Assembly (NCBI GenBank): GCA_902760645.1
Contig: CACWHC010000001.1
Location: 124,001 to 188,000 of the forward strand
Direction of reading: 5' to 3'
Source of the DNA: an uncultured bacterium
GTDB lineage: Bacteria > Cyanobacteriota > Vampirovibrionia > Gastranaerophilales > Gastranaerophilaceae
DNA length: 64,000 nt
Below the pieces are notes generated by a model. It was not told the origin of the DNA, did no database searches, and was given only the letters and a program-made list of their open reading frames with translations. The position numbers and the translations under genes were made by a program. Below are positions 46,724 through 55,366 of this stretch, piece after piece. Every line of letters starts with the position of its first letter. Position 1 is the stretch's first letter.

Positions 46724-46754
46724 CTGTTCACAGTTCACTGTTTACTGTTTACTA
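46724..46754 (-). repeat. GAACAGT repeat cluster (right of the four-helix-bundle gene)
   Basis: GAACTGTTCACAG, TTCACTG and TTTACTGTTTAC words, the reverse complement of the cluster at 46317-46340. Similar words at 44327-44349. Confidence 0.65.
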
Positions 46755-46774
46755 TATAAATAAGGAGAATAAGA

Positions 46775-47869
46775 ATGAAATCATTCACTATTGAAGAAAT
46801 TACACAGATAGTTGGCGGTATGTTGACAAAGGTTCAGGATGCAAAGATTGAACGTATTGCACCTCCGGTTCTGGCTGATGAAAATACTTTGGCTTTGGCT
46901 TTGGGAGAAGAAGAAATCGCAAATCTCGCAAACTCAAAAGCAAAAGCTGCACTTGTACCTCTTGGAGTACAAATTGACGGACTGACTACAATTGAAGTTG
47001 AAAGACCACGTCTTGCAATGATGAAATTAATCACACTATTCTATAATCCGCCAAGAATTAATGACGGAATACATCCGACTGCTGTTGTCGACCCGAGTGC
47101 AAAACTTGGTGAAAACGTTAAAATCGGACCTAATGTTGTAATTTCTCACGATGCAGTGATTGGTGATAATACACAAATTATGGCAAACAGCTACATCGGC
47201 GGAGAAGCTAAAATTGGTAAAAATTGTTTCTTCCATCCGGGAGTAAATATAGGTGACAGAGTTAAAGTAGGAAATGATGTAATCCTTCACCACGGAGTAT
47301 CTCTTGGTGCTGACGGCTTCAGTTTTGTAACGGAAAACCCTGATAATATTGAACACGCAAGAAAAGAAGGATCAATCAGCGGCGAAGATGCTGCAAAACA
47401 CGTTATCTTTAAAATCCCTTCAATCGGAAGTGTTGTAATCGGTAACAACGTTGAAATCGGAGCAAACACTACAATAGACAGAGGTACAATTGAAAATACG
47501 GTTATTGGCGATAATACAAAAATTGATGACCTTGTAATGATTGGACATAATTGCCGTGTAGGTAAAGGTTGTCTGATTGTTTCTCAGGTAGGTATTGCGG
47601 GAAGCTGTGTAATCGGTGACAGAGTAGTTATTGCAGGTCAGGCAGGTTTGGCAGACCATATTGAAATAGGTTCTGATACAATTATTACCGCTAAAGCAGG
47701 GGTTACAAAATCATTCCCTGAAAAATCAATTATCGTAGGTATTCCTGCAGTTCCGAGAAAAGATTTTATTAAACAGTTAAAAACTATGAAAGATGCTCAG
47801 GAAATTTTTGCAAAATTCAAAAAGTATGAACCTTTGTTCAAAGAATTTGAAGAAAATGTTTCTAAATAA
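46775..47869 (+). CDS. lpxD: UDP-3-O-acylglucosamine N-acyltransferase
   Basis: Third step of lipid A synthesis. The 364 residues have the N-terminal uridine-binding domain ending near ITLFYNPPR, then a left-handed beta-helix of hexapeptide repeats ([16 protein letters not shown] … [21 protein letters not shown]) with the catalytic His in [11 protein letters not shown] near residue 250, and a C-terminal helix. AAGGAG lies upstream. It starts a cluster with lpxC and fabZ. Confidence 0.95.
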   Translation: MKSFTIEEITQIVGGMLTKVQDAKIERIAPPVLADENTLALALGEEEIANLANSKAKAALVPLGVQIDGLTTIEVERPRLAMMKLITLFYNPPRINDGIHPTAVVDPSAKLGENVKIGPNVVISHDAVIGDNTQIMANSYIGGEAKIGKNCFFHPGVNIGDRVKVGNDVILHHGVSLGADGFSFVTENPDNIEHARKEGSISGEDAAKHVIFKIPSIGSVVIGNNVEIGANTTIDRGTIENTVIGDNTKIDDLVMIGHNCRVGKGCLIVSQVGIAGSCVIGDRVVIAGQAGLADHIEIGSDTIITAKAGVTKSFPEKSIIVGIPAVPRKDFIKQLKTMKDAQEIFAKFKKYEPLFKEFEENVSK

Positions 47870-47884
47870 AGGCAGTAAAAAATA

Positions 47885-48697
47885 ATGATTACACTAAAAC
47901 AAGAAACTCAAATAACAGGTAACGGTTTAATGAAAAATAAACCGTGTACGGTTAAATTTTTCCCTTCCGAGGCCGGTAAAATCAGATATTTTGTCGGAGG
48001 GGAGGAATTTGAAGCGAATACTGATAATGTGCTATCCACCGATCATTGCGTGGTACTCGGCAAAAACAAAGCTCAGGCAATGTTAACCGAACATTTAACT
48101 GCGGCTTTGGCATTTTGCGGTATAGATTCTTTGGATATTTGTCTTGATGAAATGGAAGTTCCGGCATTAGACGGCAGTTCAAAACAATGGGTTGAATTGT
48201 TTAAAGATGCAGGAATTAATAAGCCGCTATTGTACAAACCACAAAAGTATACCGTGTCCGAACCTGTTTATTACTTAAACGGTAAAACGAGTCTGGTTAT
48301 ACTTCCCGCAGAAGATTTGTTCATATCTTATGCTGTAAATTATGACCATAAGGATTTAAGACAATGTTTTGTAAACTATAATCCTAAAAATTCACAGGAA
48401 ATTATTGAAGCGAGAACCTTTGGATTCTATAAGGATTTAAGAACGTTCCAGATGCTGGGATTTGCGAAAGGTGTAACCATTGATAATACCGTAGGTTTGA
48501 CAGATGAAGGATATACAACGGAATTGCGTTCGGACAAAGAACCTGTTAAACACAAAATGCTTGATTTAATAGGGGACTTGTATCTGACCGGAATAAATCC
48601 GCTTAACCTTAAATGCCAAATCTTGGCAAAGGAAGCGGGTCATGCAGTACACATTAAAGTCGCAAAAATATTAAAAGATAAAATTACAGAATGTTAA
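47885..48697 (+). CDS. lpxC: UDP-3-O-acyl-N-acetylglucosamine deacetylase
   Basis: Zinc enzyme that commits UDP-GlcNAc derivatives to lipid A. The 270 residues show VLGKNKAQAMLTEHLTAAL (first zinc His near residue 71) and KHKMLDLIGDLYL (second zinc His and Asp near residue 222). It is slightly shorter than usual but both halves are present. It lies 15 bases after lpxD and 17 bases before fabZ, and has no fused FabZ domain, unlike the LpxC-FabZ fusions of Bacteroidetes. Confidence 0.94.
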   Translation: MITLKQETQITGNGLMKNKPCTVKFFPSEAGKIRYFVGGEEFEANTDNVLSTDHCVVLGKNKAQAMLTEHLTAALAFCGIDSLDICLDEMEVPALDGSSKQWVELFKDAGINKPLLYKPQKYTVSEPVYYLNGKTSLVILPAEDLFISYAVNYDHKDLRQCFVNYNPKNSQEIIEARTFGFYKDLRTFQMLGFAKGVTIDNTVGLTDEGYTTELRSDKEPVKHKMLDLIGDLYLTGINPLNLKCQILAKEAGHAVHIKVAKILKDKITEC

Positions 48698-48714
48698 ATA
48701 ATAAGGAGAAACTG

Positions 48715-49170
48715 ATGTCAGAAGAAATTAAAGAACAAGAATCGTTTAGCATGGATATATTTGAAATTATGGAAATGCTTCCGCACAGATACCCATTTTT
48801 ACTTGTAGACAGAATTACGGAATGCGTTCCGGGGAAATATTGTAAAGGGTACAAAAATCTTTCAATGAATGAAGAATTTTTCCAGGGACATTTCCCGAAT
48901 AATCCTATCATGCCGGGAGTATTGCAATTAGAGGCTATGGCACAGTGTTCAGCACCTGTTTTGCTGAAATTACCTCAATTCCAGGGCAAATTAGCATTAT
49001 ATGCAGGGGTTGAAAATGCAAGATTTAAAAATATTGTAAGACCGGGCGACAGATTCGAAATGGAAATCGAACTTACAAAATTAAAAGGACCTATCTGTAA
49101 AGCTCACGGTATTGGCAGAGTAGACGGGAAAGTTTGTGTTGAAGCCGATATGACCTTTGCTTTAACATAA
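48715..49170 (+). CDS. fabZ: 3-hydroxyacyl-ACP dehydratase
   Basis: Dehydrates beta-hydroxyacyl-ACP in fatty acid elongation and competes with the lipid A pathway for its hydroxyacyl substrate. The 151 residues have the hotdog-fold motifs LPHRYPFLLVDRI (catalytic His near residue 23) and NNPIMPGVLQLEAMAQ (catalytic Glu near residue 70). I chose ATG 48715 because AAGGAG lies nine bases upstream; the longer frame from 48691 is less likely. A strong terminator follows. Confidence 0.95.
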   Translation: MSEEIKEQESFSMDIFEIMEMLPHRYPFLLVDRITECVPGKYCKGYKNLSMNEEFFQGHFPNNPIMPGVLQLEAMAQCSAPVLLKLPQFQGKLALYAGVENARFKNIVRPGDRFEMEIELTKLKGPICKAHGIGRVDGKVCVEADMTFALT

Positions 49171-49192
49171 TATTTAAGAAGTACTACCACAA

Positions 49193-49228
49193 AAAGAGGT
49201 TGAAAATTTTACTGTTCAACCTCTTTTT
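49193..49228 (+). terminator. Terminator of the lpxD-lpxC-fabZ unit
   Basis: AAAGAGGTTGAA and TTCAACCTCTTT form a perfect stem around a 10-base loop, followed by a long T run. Confidence 0.88.
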
Positions 49229-49255
49229 TTAATAAGTTTTCCGCTATAAATTTAA

Positions 49256-49264
49256 TGCTATAAT
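49256..49264 (+). promoter_or_regulatory. Extended -10 promoter of uvrC, leaderless
   Basis: TGC followed by TATAAT (49259-49264), then six bases, then ATG 49271, with no ribosome-binding sequence. Confidence 0.6.
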
Positions 49265-49270
49265 AAGATT

Positions 49271-50935
49271 ATGAATGAACAGCTGAAACAAACGCTAAAA
49301 CTTTTACCATCACTTCCGGGTTGCTATATATATTACAACAAGGATAATGAGATAATTTATGTCGGGAAAGCAAAAATTCTCAAACGCCGTGTTATGAGTT
49401 ATTTTAACCGTAAGCACCACGACAGCGTTAAAGTTAATGTGCTTGTATCTCAAATAGAGAGAATGGAATATATAATTACTAATACGGAAGTCGAAGCCCT
49501 TATTCTGGAAAATCACTTAATAAAAAAGCACAAACCAAAGTACAATATTCTTTTAAAAGATGATAAAAAGTATCCGTATTTTCTGATTACAGATGAGGAT
49601 TTTCCAAGGATAACGGTAGTCAGAAAGAAAAACTTAAACCCCGAAAAAGGTAGATATTACGGACCTTATACGGATGTTCGTGCAATGTATGCAACACTGG
49701 ATTTTTTAAAAAAAATCTTTCCTCTAAAACAATGCAAAACTCCAAAATTTAAAGACAGACCTTGCTTATACTATCAGATAGGACGCTGTATGGCACCATG
49801 TCAGGGTATGGTTTCAAGTGAAGAATACAGAAATCTTGTAAAACAAGCAGAATTGTTTTTGTCAGGCAAACAATCGGAATTAATCAGCCAAATTGAAGAA
49901 GAAATGAACAAATATGCAGCATCCGAACAATACGAAAAAGCTGCCAGAATGCGTGACAGTTTGTTTGATTTAAAGAAAACATTAGAAAAACAAAAAGTAG
50001 TTTATGAAAACACAAAACTCAACGAAGATGTTATTTCTATGCTCAATGAAGACGGGATATTTGCTATTGTTATTCTAATGATAAGAGAGGGCAGATTAAT
50101 AGATAAAAAAGATTTTACATATGATGTAGAAACGGAGGACAGAGCAGAATTTTTTGCAACCTTCTTTAAAGAATACTATAATACTCTTTCTCTTGAATTT
50201 CCTGACAGAATTGTATCAAATGAATTAGAAGCCGTTGGCGAAAAAGCATTATATGAAGAATGGCTGAACATAATTTCAGGCAAAAAAGTTAAAATCAGCT
50301 ACGGCAAATCCGCACAGGGCAAAGAGCTGCAAATGCTTGCGGATAAAAATGCACGCATAGTTCTTGATAACGCAAAAATTAAAAAAATGGTTAAAATTAA
50401 TGAAGATTTTAATGAAATTGGTTCATATTTAGCAGAAAAACTTAAACTGAAAAATTTCCCTCACCGTATGGAATGCTACGATATTTCACATATTCAGGGA
50501 ACAAATACTGTTGCGTCAATGGTTACGTTTATTAACGGATTACCTAAAAAAACGGAATACAGGAAATTTAAAGTTCGCTCAACCGAGGGAAAACCCGATG
50601 ATTTTCAATCAATGAAAGAAGTTCTCTCACGCAGATTTAGCCATCTTGGGGACGAAAAGAAATGGGCAAAACCTGATTTAATAATAATTGACGGCGGTAA
50701 AGGTCAACTGTCAAGCGTTATGCAGATTGTTGAAGAAATGAACGTAACCGGAATTGATATAGTGAGTTTAGCGAAAAGAGAAGAAGAAGTTTTTCTTCCA
50801 AAACAATCTAAATCAGTCCTTTTACCAAGAGATTCAGGTGCATTGTATGTAATCCAGAGAATAAGAGATGAAGCTCACAGATTTGCCATAACTTATCACA
50901 GAAAACTGCGCGGGAAAAGTGCTTTGCAAAAGTAA
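49271..50935 (+). CDS. uvrC: Excinuclease ABC subunit C, lacking the C-terminal HhH domain
   Basis: Makes both incisions in UvrAB-bound damaged DNA. The GIY-YIG nuclease is at the start (GCYIYY … EIIYVGKAKILKRRV), the UVR motif is present around residues 200-235, and the RNase H-like nuclease has ECYDISHIQGTNTV (near 405) and LIIIDGGKGQL (near 475). Standard UvrC continues about 60-70 residues beyond RKLRGKSALQ with a tandem helix-hairpin-helix DNA-binding domain; here a stop codon follows immediately and no HhH sequence is seen in any frame downstream. Length 554 versus about 610 usual. Probably a functional lineage variant. Confidence 0.95.
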   Translation: MNEQLKQTLKLLPSLPGCYIYYNKDNEIIYVGKAKILKRRVMSYFNRKHHDSVKVNVLVSQIERMEYIITNTEVEALILENHLIKKHKPKYNILLKDDKKYPYFLITDEDFPRITVVRKKNLNPEKGRYYGPYTDVRAMYATLDFLKKIFPLKQCKTPKFKDRPCLYYQIGRCMAPCQGMVSSEEYRNLVKQAELFLSGKQSELISQIEEEMNKYAASEQYEKAARMRDSLFDLKKTLEKQKVVYENTKLNEDVISMLNEDGIFAIVILMIREGRLIDKKDFTYDVETEDRAEFFATFFKEYYNTLSLEFPDRIVSNELEAVGEKALYEEWLNIISGKKVKISYGKSAQGKELQMLADKNARIVLDNAKIKKMVKINEDFNEIGSYLAEKLKLKNFPHRMECYDISHIQGTNTVASMVTFINGLPKKTEYRKFKVRSTEGKPDDFQSMKEVLSRRFSHLGDEKKWAKPDLIIIDGGKGQLSSVMQIVEEMNVTGIDIVSLAKREEEVFLPKQSKSVLLPRDSGALYVIQRIRDEAHRFAITYHRKLRGKSALQK

Positions 50936-51046
50936 AAATTTATTTACATTTCAAAAATGTGGTTTTTGTTTTTGATAAAATAACTAAGTCAGGTCACATC
51001 TGACCTTTTAGAGATGCTTATACACTGCTAATCGAAAGGATATTTA

Positions 51047-52585
51047 ATGAAACGAATTATAACCGCATTGTTTATGTTTTTAATGACAATACAAAGTGCC
51101 AATGCAATGAATATTGATGCATTTTTGGATAAAAACTTAACCCCAATATCAAACTTTGTATCAGACATAATATTTTTCCCCGTAACTATCGGGGGAACAT
51201 CAATACCACTCGTAATCCTGTGGATATTATTCGGCGGAGTATTCTTTGCGTTATACCTGAGAGGGATAGCTATTTGGGGATTACCTGAATCATTCAGAAT
51301 TTTAAAGACACCTGCCAAAAAAGAAGGTGACGGCGGCGGAGAAGTTTCACCTCTACAATCTTTGATGACGGCATTATCAGGAACTATCGGACTGGGCAGT
51401 ATCGCAGGTGTCGCAATTTCTATTTCTATCGGCGGACCGGGAGCGGTATTTTGGATGTTTGTCGGTGCAATTCTCGGTATGTCATTGAAATTTGTGGAAG
51501 CCGCATTGGCTATAAAATACAGAAGATTTAATCTTGACGGTTCAATTTCCGGAGGACCTATGCATTATATGGCACACGGTTTAACAAGGAAAAAAATGAG
51601 ATGGCTCGGTCAGCCGCTTTCTGTGCTTTTTGCAATACTTTGCATAGGTGCAGGACTTGCTGGCGGTAATATGATTCAGATTAATCAGACTGCACAGCAA
51701 ATTGTTAACGTAACAGGCGGTGCAGAAGGATTTATGGGCGATAAAATGTGGCTTGTAGGCTTAATTACTGCCATTATCCTCGGAATTATTATTATCGGCG
51801 GAATTAAACAAATAGCAAAAGTAGCGGAAAAAGTTATACCGTTTATGTGCCTGCTGTATGTATTTGGCGGATTATTCATTGTTATAGTTAATATTCATAA
51901 TTTAGGACATGCAATGTCAACAATCTGCCATGAAGCATTCCACCCGAGTGCGGCATACGGCGGATTTGTAGGAGTAATTATTGCAGGGTTAAGACGTTCC
52001 GTACAAACAAATGAAGCAGGTACAGGCTCTGCCCCTATTGCTTATGCTACAGCTCAAACAAAAGAACCTATATCATTGGGATTTGTATCATTAACAGAAC
52101 CGTTATTTACGGGACTTATTTGTCTTTTAACTGCTACAATAATTATAATTACAAATTCGTATGTTGGTGTTGAGGGAGTAAACGGAATACAGTTGACCTC
52201 AAATGCTTTTGAAACGGTATTTAGCTGGTTTCCTTATGTATTAGCCGTTGTTGTGGTACTGTTTGCGGTAACGACAATACTTTCATGGGCTTATTACTCG
52301 CTAAAAGCATGGAATTTCCTTGTAGGCGAGGGCAAAAGAAGAACTCTTGCATTCCAGTTTATATTTCTTGCATTCACTATAATCGGTTCTGTTATGAATG
52401 TAAGTTCTGTTATAAATTTAACCGATGCTATGATGATAGGTATGTCTATCCCGAATATTATTACTATGTATATTCTTGCACCTGAAATCAAAAAAGATTT
52501 GGCGGAATATTGCAGAAAACATAAAGTTGGAAAACTTATTAACAGAGATTGGCTAAAACCGATAACTACGGAGGATAATGCGTAA
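51047..52585 (+). CDS. Alanine/glycine:cation symporter (AGCS family)
   Basis: 512 residues with about ten or eleven membrane helices. The family segments TALSGTIGLGSIAGVAIS near residue 108, GGPGAVFWMFVGAILGM near 130 and the NEAGTGSAPIAYA loop near 325 are clear. The family imports alanine or glycine with sodium or protons. A short signal-like N-terminus precedes the first helix, as in other members. AAAGGATATTTA precedes the start. The next gene, an ACT protein, starts at the last base of this stop codon, so it is translationally coupled. Confidence 0.92.
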   Translation: MKRIITALFMFLMTIQSANAMNIDAFLDKNLTPISNFVSDIIFFPVTIGGTSIPLVILWILFGGVFFALYLRGIAIWGLPESFRILKTPAKKEGDGGGEVSPLQSLMTALSGTIGLGSIAGVAISISIGGPGAVFWMFVGAILGMSLKFVEAALAIKYRRFNLDGSISGGPMHYMAHGLTRKKMRWLGQPLSVLFAILCIGAGLAGGNMIQINQTAQQIVNVTGGAEGFMGDKMWLVGLITAIILGIIIIGGIKQIAKVAEKVIPFMCLLYVFGGLFIVIVNIHNLGHAMSTICHEAFHPSAAYGGFVGVIIAGLRRSVQTNEAGTGSAPIAYATAQTKEPISLGFVSLTEPLFTGLICLLTATIIIITNSYVGVEGVNGIQLTSNAFETVFSWFPYVLAVVVVLFAVTTILSWAYYSLKAWNFLVGEGKRRTLAFQFIFLAFTIIGSVMNVSSVINLTDAMMIGMSIPNIITMYILAPEIKKDLAEYCRKHKVGKLINRDWLKPITTEDNA

Positions 52586-52863
52586 TGTCAGATCAACAAA
52601 TTATTGTAACGGTACAGGGCGTTGACAAAGTAGGAATTGTTGCAACCGTAACTGCCGTACTTGCAAAATATGAAGTAAATATTGAAGACATCAAGCAAAC
52701 ATTAATGCAGGGACATTTTGTTATGTTTATGCTTGGTAATATCGAAAAATCAAAATATTCTTTTAAAGAAATAAAAGAAGCATTAATAAAATCAGGCGAA
52801 GAACTCGGTATGGAAATTTGGGTTCAACGCAAAGAAATTGTCGATAATATGCATATTATATAA
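52585..52863 (+). CDS. ACT-domain regulatory protein (UPF0237 type)
   Basis: 92 residues forming one ACT domain plus an extra C-terminal strand: IIVTVQGVDKVGIVATVTAVL at the start, then NIEDIKQTLMQGHFVMFML, the second strand-helix unit. Such small stand-alone ACT proteins probably bind an amino acid. It overlaps the alanine symporter stop by one base and has no ribosome-binding site of its own, so it may sense the transported amino acid. That role is inferred from context. Confidence 0.87.
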   Translation: MSDQQIIVTVQGVDKVGIVATVTAVLAKYEVNIEDIKQTLMQGHFVMFMLGNIEKSKYSFKEIKEALIKSGEELGMEIWVQRKEIVDNMHII

Positions 52864-52887
52864 TTGATAATACAATGTTTTTAATTA

Positions 52888-52914
52888 AAAAGACCGCCAA
52901 TGGCGGTCTTTTTA
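52888..52914. terminator. Terminator between the ACT and zinc-ribbon genes
   Basis: AAAAAGACCGCC, ATGG-type loop and GGCGGTCTTTTT, with T run on either strand; serves both convergent genes. Confidence 0.9.
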
Positions 52915-52933
52915 ATTTTATTAATTTTTAAAA

Positions 52934-53206
52934 TTAATGTTCTTCTTTTACAAAGCATTCTTTACAGAAAACTTCTTTTCCCGGAATAGGTTTAAATGGA
53001 ACTTGAGTTTGAGCTCCGCATTTAGAGCAAACTGCATCATACATTCTGCGGGATCTGCGATTTGCCTGTCTGCGTTTTTTTCTGCATTCAGGACATCTTT
53101 TTGGTTTATTTACAAGTCCTTTTTCGGCATAAAATTCCTGTTCTCCTACAGTAAAAACAAATTCACAACCGCAATCTTCACACACGAGCTTTTCATCTTG
53201 GTACAT
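52934..53206 (-). CDS. Double zinc-ribbon protein
   Basis: 90 residues with two zinc-ribbon units. The first is CEDCGC … CPECRKKRRQ near residues 9-43; the second is CSKCGAQTQVPFKPIPG … CKEC near residues 60-83, the CxxC-x17-CxxC pattern. The basic helix between them (KKRRQANRRSRR) may bind nucleic acid. AGGAGAC lies upstream. Widespread small proteins of unknown role, often near translation or DNA-processing genes. Confidence 0.85.
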   Translation of the reverse strand: MYQDEKLVCEDCGCEFVFTVGEQEFYAEKGLVNKPKRCPECRKKRRQANRRSRRMYDAVCSKCGAQTQVPFKPIPGKEVFCKECFVKEEH

Positions 53207-53396
53207 TTTTGTGTCTCCTAATTTAATAAACTAATTGTCAAAGTAAATAATATTTTACCTACTCCATTTAGATATTATAACGTATATACGGATTTTATGC
53301 AAGTATTGAATTTACAAAATTCATATAGGTAAATGATTTAACATATATTATTATTAACTATGATACAAATATAACAGAAATAACAAGGAACAAACC

Positions 53397-54362
53397 ATGG
53401 TGGGTAATCAAAGCATTAATGAGTTTAAGAGTAATTTTAATAAAATATTTCACAGTACTGTTTTGCCCGCACTAAGACCGCTTGATAAAGAGCGTATAAA
53501 GGCTAGGAAAATTTCAAGCATAATAGGATTATCTGTTTCCATTATAGCAAGTATTGTAGTAATTTTTTTATGCAAAGATGATATGGGTTTGACGAGTGGT
53601 AATTGGATATCTATTATATTCAATTGCTGTTTTGCAATAGCGATAGTAACTTCTATTGTAATGTTTTTAACAAAGCAATTTGCCAAAAAGAATTTTGAAA
53701 ACAGCTTAAAATCAAAAATTATGCCAATAGCTCTCAATGCATTCGGAGATTTTAAATGGACAACGAATGCGATTATTAGCATATATGAACTTAAAGACTC
53801 TAAAATAATATCACACTTTGAAAATATGGATGTTGACGATAATTTTATCGGTTCATATAAGAATGTACCAATAAATATTTCAGAAATGCATTTGTACTAC
53901 AAAACCAGAGATTCCAAAGGAAGACAACAGACTCATACTGCTTTTAGAGGTGTTGTAATAAAATTAGAAATTCCAAAACATTTTAAAAGTCATACAATAG
54001 TGGTACCAAAAGCATTAATAAATTCCGGACCTTATGATGAGGTAAAGCTTGAAGATCCTGAATTTTCAAAGAAATTCCATGTACGTTCAAACGATCAGGT
54101 AGAGGCGAGATACCTGCTAACAACTACTTTTATGGAAAGATTTAAAAATATTCAAAGCGTATTTGAGGCAAAAACAATATCCTGCAGTTTCTTAAATAAT
54201 ACTTTGTTAATGGCAATACCTGTCAGGAAAGATTTATTCTCCTTAGGAGATTTAAGTAAACCTGTAACTGATACAAAACAATATGAAGTGTTTTTAAATG
54301 AACTGATTTCAATATTTGAGCTTATAGAGGAGCTAAAATTATACAATAACACAGGATTATAG
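53397..54362 (+). CDS. DUF3137 family membrane protein (copy 3)
   Basis: 321 residues, the third paralogue of the pair at 25584-27901. N-terminal helix with LRPLDKERIKARK, membrane helices near residues 40-60 and 70-95, then FIGSYKNVPINISEMH, FRGVVIKLE, KLEDPEFSKKF and RSNDQVEARYLLTTTFMERF near residue 235. It lacks the extra pair of membrane helices that copies 1 and 2 insert in mid-domain. AAGGAACAA precedes the start. The prmC gene follows two bases after its stop. Function unknown. Confidence 0.85.
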   Translation: MVGNQSINEFKSNFNKIFHSTVLPALRPLDKERIKARKISSIIGLSVSIIASIVVIFLCKDDMGLTSGNWISIIFNCCFAIAIVTSIVMFLTKQFAKKNFENSLKSKIMPIALNAFGDFKWTTNAIISIYELKDSKIISHFENMDVDDNFIGSYKNVPINISEMHLYYKTRDSKGRQQTHTAFRGVVIKLEIPKHFKSHTIVVPKALINSGPYDEVKLEDPEFSKKFHVRSNDQVEARYLLTTTFMERFKNIQSVFEAKTISCSFLNNTLLMAIPVRKDLFSLGDLSKPVTDTKQYEVFLNELISIFELIEELKLYNNTGL

Positions 54363-54364
54363 CC

Positions 54365-55207
54365 ATGACAACAATACAAGAAATAGTAAAAATACTGACA
54401 GATGCAGGTATAGAAGAAAATGAAGCCAAAACTGAAGTTAAACTTCTTATTGAACATTTTTGCAACTATTCCGCAAAAGACATAATACTTGGCAAAAAAC
54501 TTGACTCAGACAAACTGGAAATTGTTAAAGAAAAAGCCCTTGAACGTGCATCAACAAGAAAACCCATTCAACATATTATAGGGTTTGCGGATTTTATGGG
54601 GGAAAAGTTTATCGTAAATCCGTCCGTACTCATTCCCCGAGATGAAACAGAATTTCTTGTCAGAAAATCGATTGATATAATAAACGAAAACAATTTAAAA
54701 ATGGCATTGGACGTTGGTACAGGAAGCGGATGTATTGCCTGCACAATAGCCAAACATACGGATTGCCAAATTATAGGTTTGGATATTTCAAATGATGCCT
54801 TGCAGGTTGCACTTGATAACGCTTCAAGACTAAATCTTTATAACAAAGCTATTTTCAGGAAATCGGATATTTTTTCAAACGTTAAACCATCTGAAAAATT
54901 CGATATAATAATTTCAAATCCGCCTTATATACCGATTAGCGAAAAAGATAATTTACAGAATGAAGTAAAATTTGACCCCGCAGAGGCGCTTTTTGCGGAA
55001 GATGAATCTGGGGTAAATTTCTATTTGCGGATAACTTCCGAAGCACCTCGAATATTAAATTCCTGCGGGTTTCTGATTTTTGAACTTGGTATCAATCAAT
55101 CCGGAAAAGTTTCTGAAATAATGAAACAACACGGTTTTACTGATATTGAAATTATAAAAGATTTAGCCGGTATTGACAGAGTAATATTAGGTCATCTCAT
55201 AAAATAA
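54365..55207 (+). CDS. prmC: Peptide-chain-release-factor glutamine methyltransferase
   Basis: Methylates the glutamine of the GGQ motif in release factors RF1 and RF2. The 280 residues have the AdoMet site DVGTGSGCIACTIA near residue 118 and the catalytic IISNPPYIPI near residue 183, with the family N-terminal helical domain ending in RKPIQHIIG. It starts two bases after the DUF3137 stop and has no separate ribosome-binding site, so it is coupled to that gene. The usual partner prfA is not visible here. Confidence 0.93.
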   Translation: MTTIQEIVKILTDAGIEENEAKTEVKLLIEHFCNYSAKDIILGKKLDSDKLEIVKEKALERASTRKPIQHIIGFADFMGEKFIVNPSVLIPRDETEFLVRKSIDIINENNLKMALDVGTGSGCIACTIAKHTDCQIIGLDISNDALQVALDNASRLNLYNKAIFRKSDIFSNVKPSEKFDIIISNPPYIPISEKDNLQNEVKFDPAEALFAEDESGVNFYLRITSEAPRILNSCGFLIFELGINQSGKVSEIMKQHGFTDIEIIKDLAGIDRVILGHLIK

Positions 55208-55309
55208 ATATTAATCTTAATTCCGTTTTTATTTTATTACACTAAACAAATTTTGTCCATAAAAATGGAAATAACCTTAATAAAAATTAAATAACATATA
55301 AATTTTAGC

Positions 55310-55341
55310 AAAAGGGCTGAATATTTCTATTCAACCCTTTT
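55310..55341. terminator. Terminator between prmC and rseP
   Basis: AAAAGGG.TGAATA and TATTCA.CCCTTTT form a long stem with one mismatch (55310-55341), A/T runs on the flanks; serves both convergent genes. The 55208-55309 stretch has nothing else I can name. Confidence 0.8.
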
Positions 55342-55366
55342 ACAATGAAATTTACACTGCAATATT

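Noticed and set aside
42479-46754. GAACAGT repeats as attachment sites of an integrated phage or transposon
   Set aside because: No integrase, transposase or phage gene lies between or beside them.
50936-51046. A frameshifted HhH domain of UvrC downstream of its stop
   Set aside because: I read the three forward frames of this gap by eye and saw no hairpin-helix pattern or conserved IPGIG motif.
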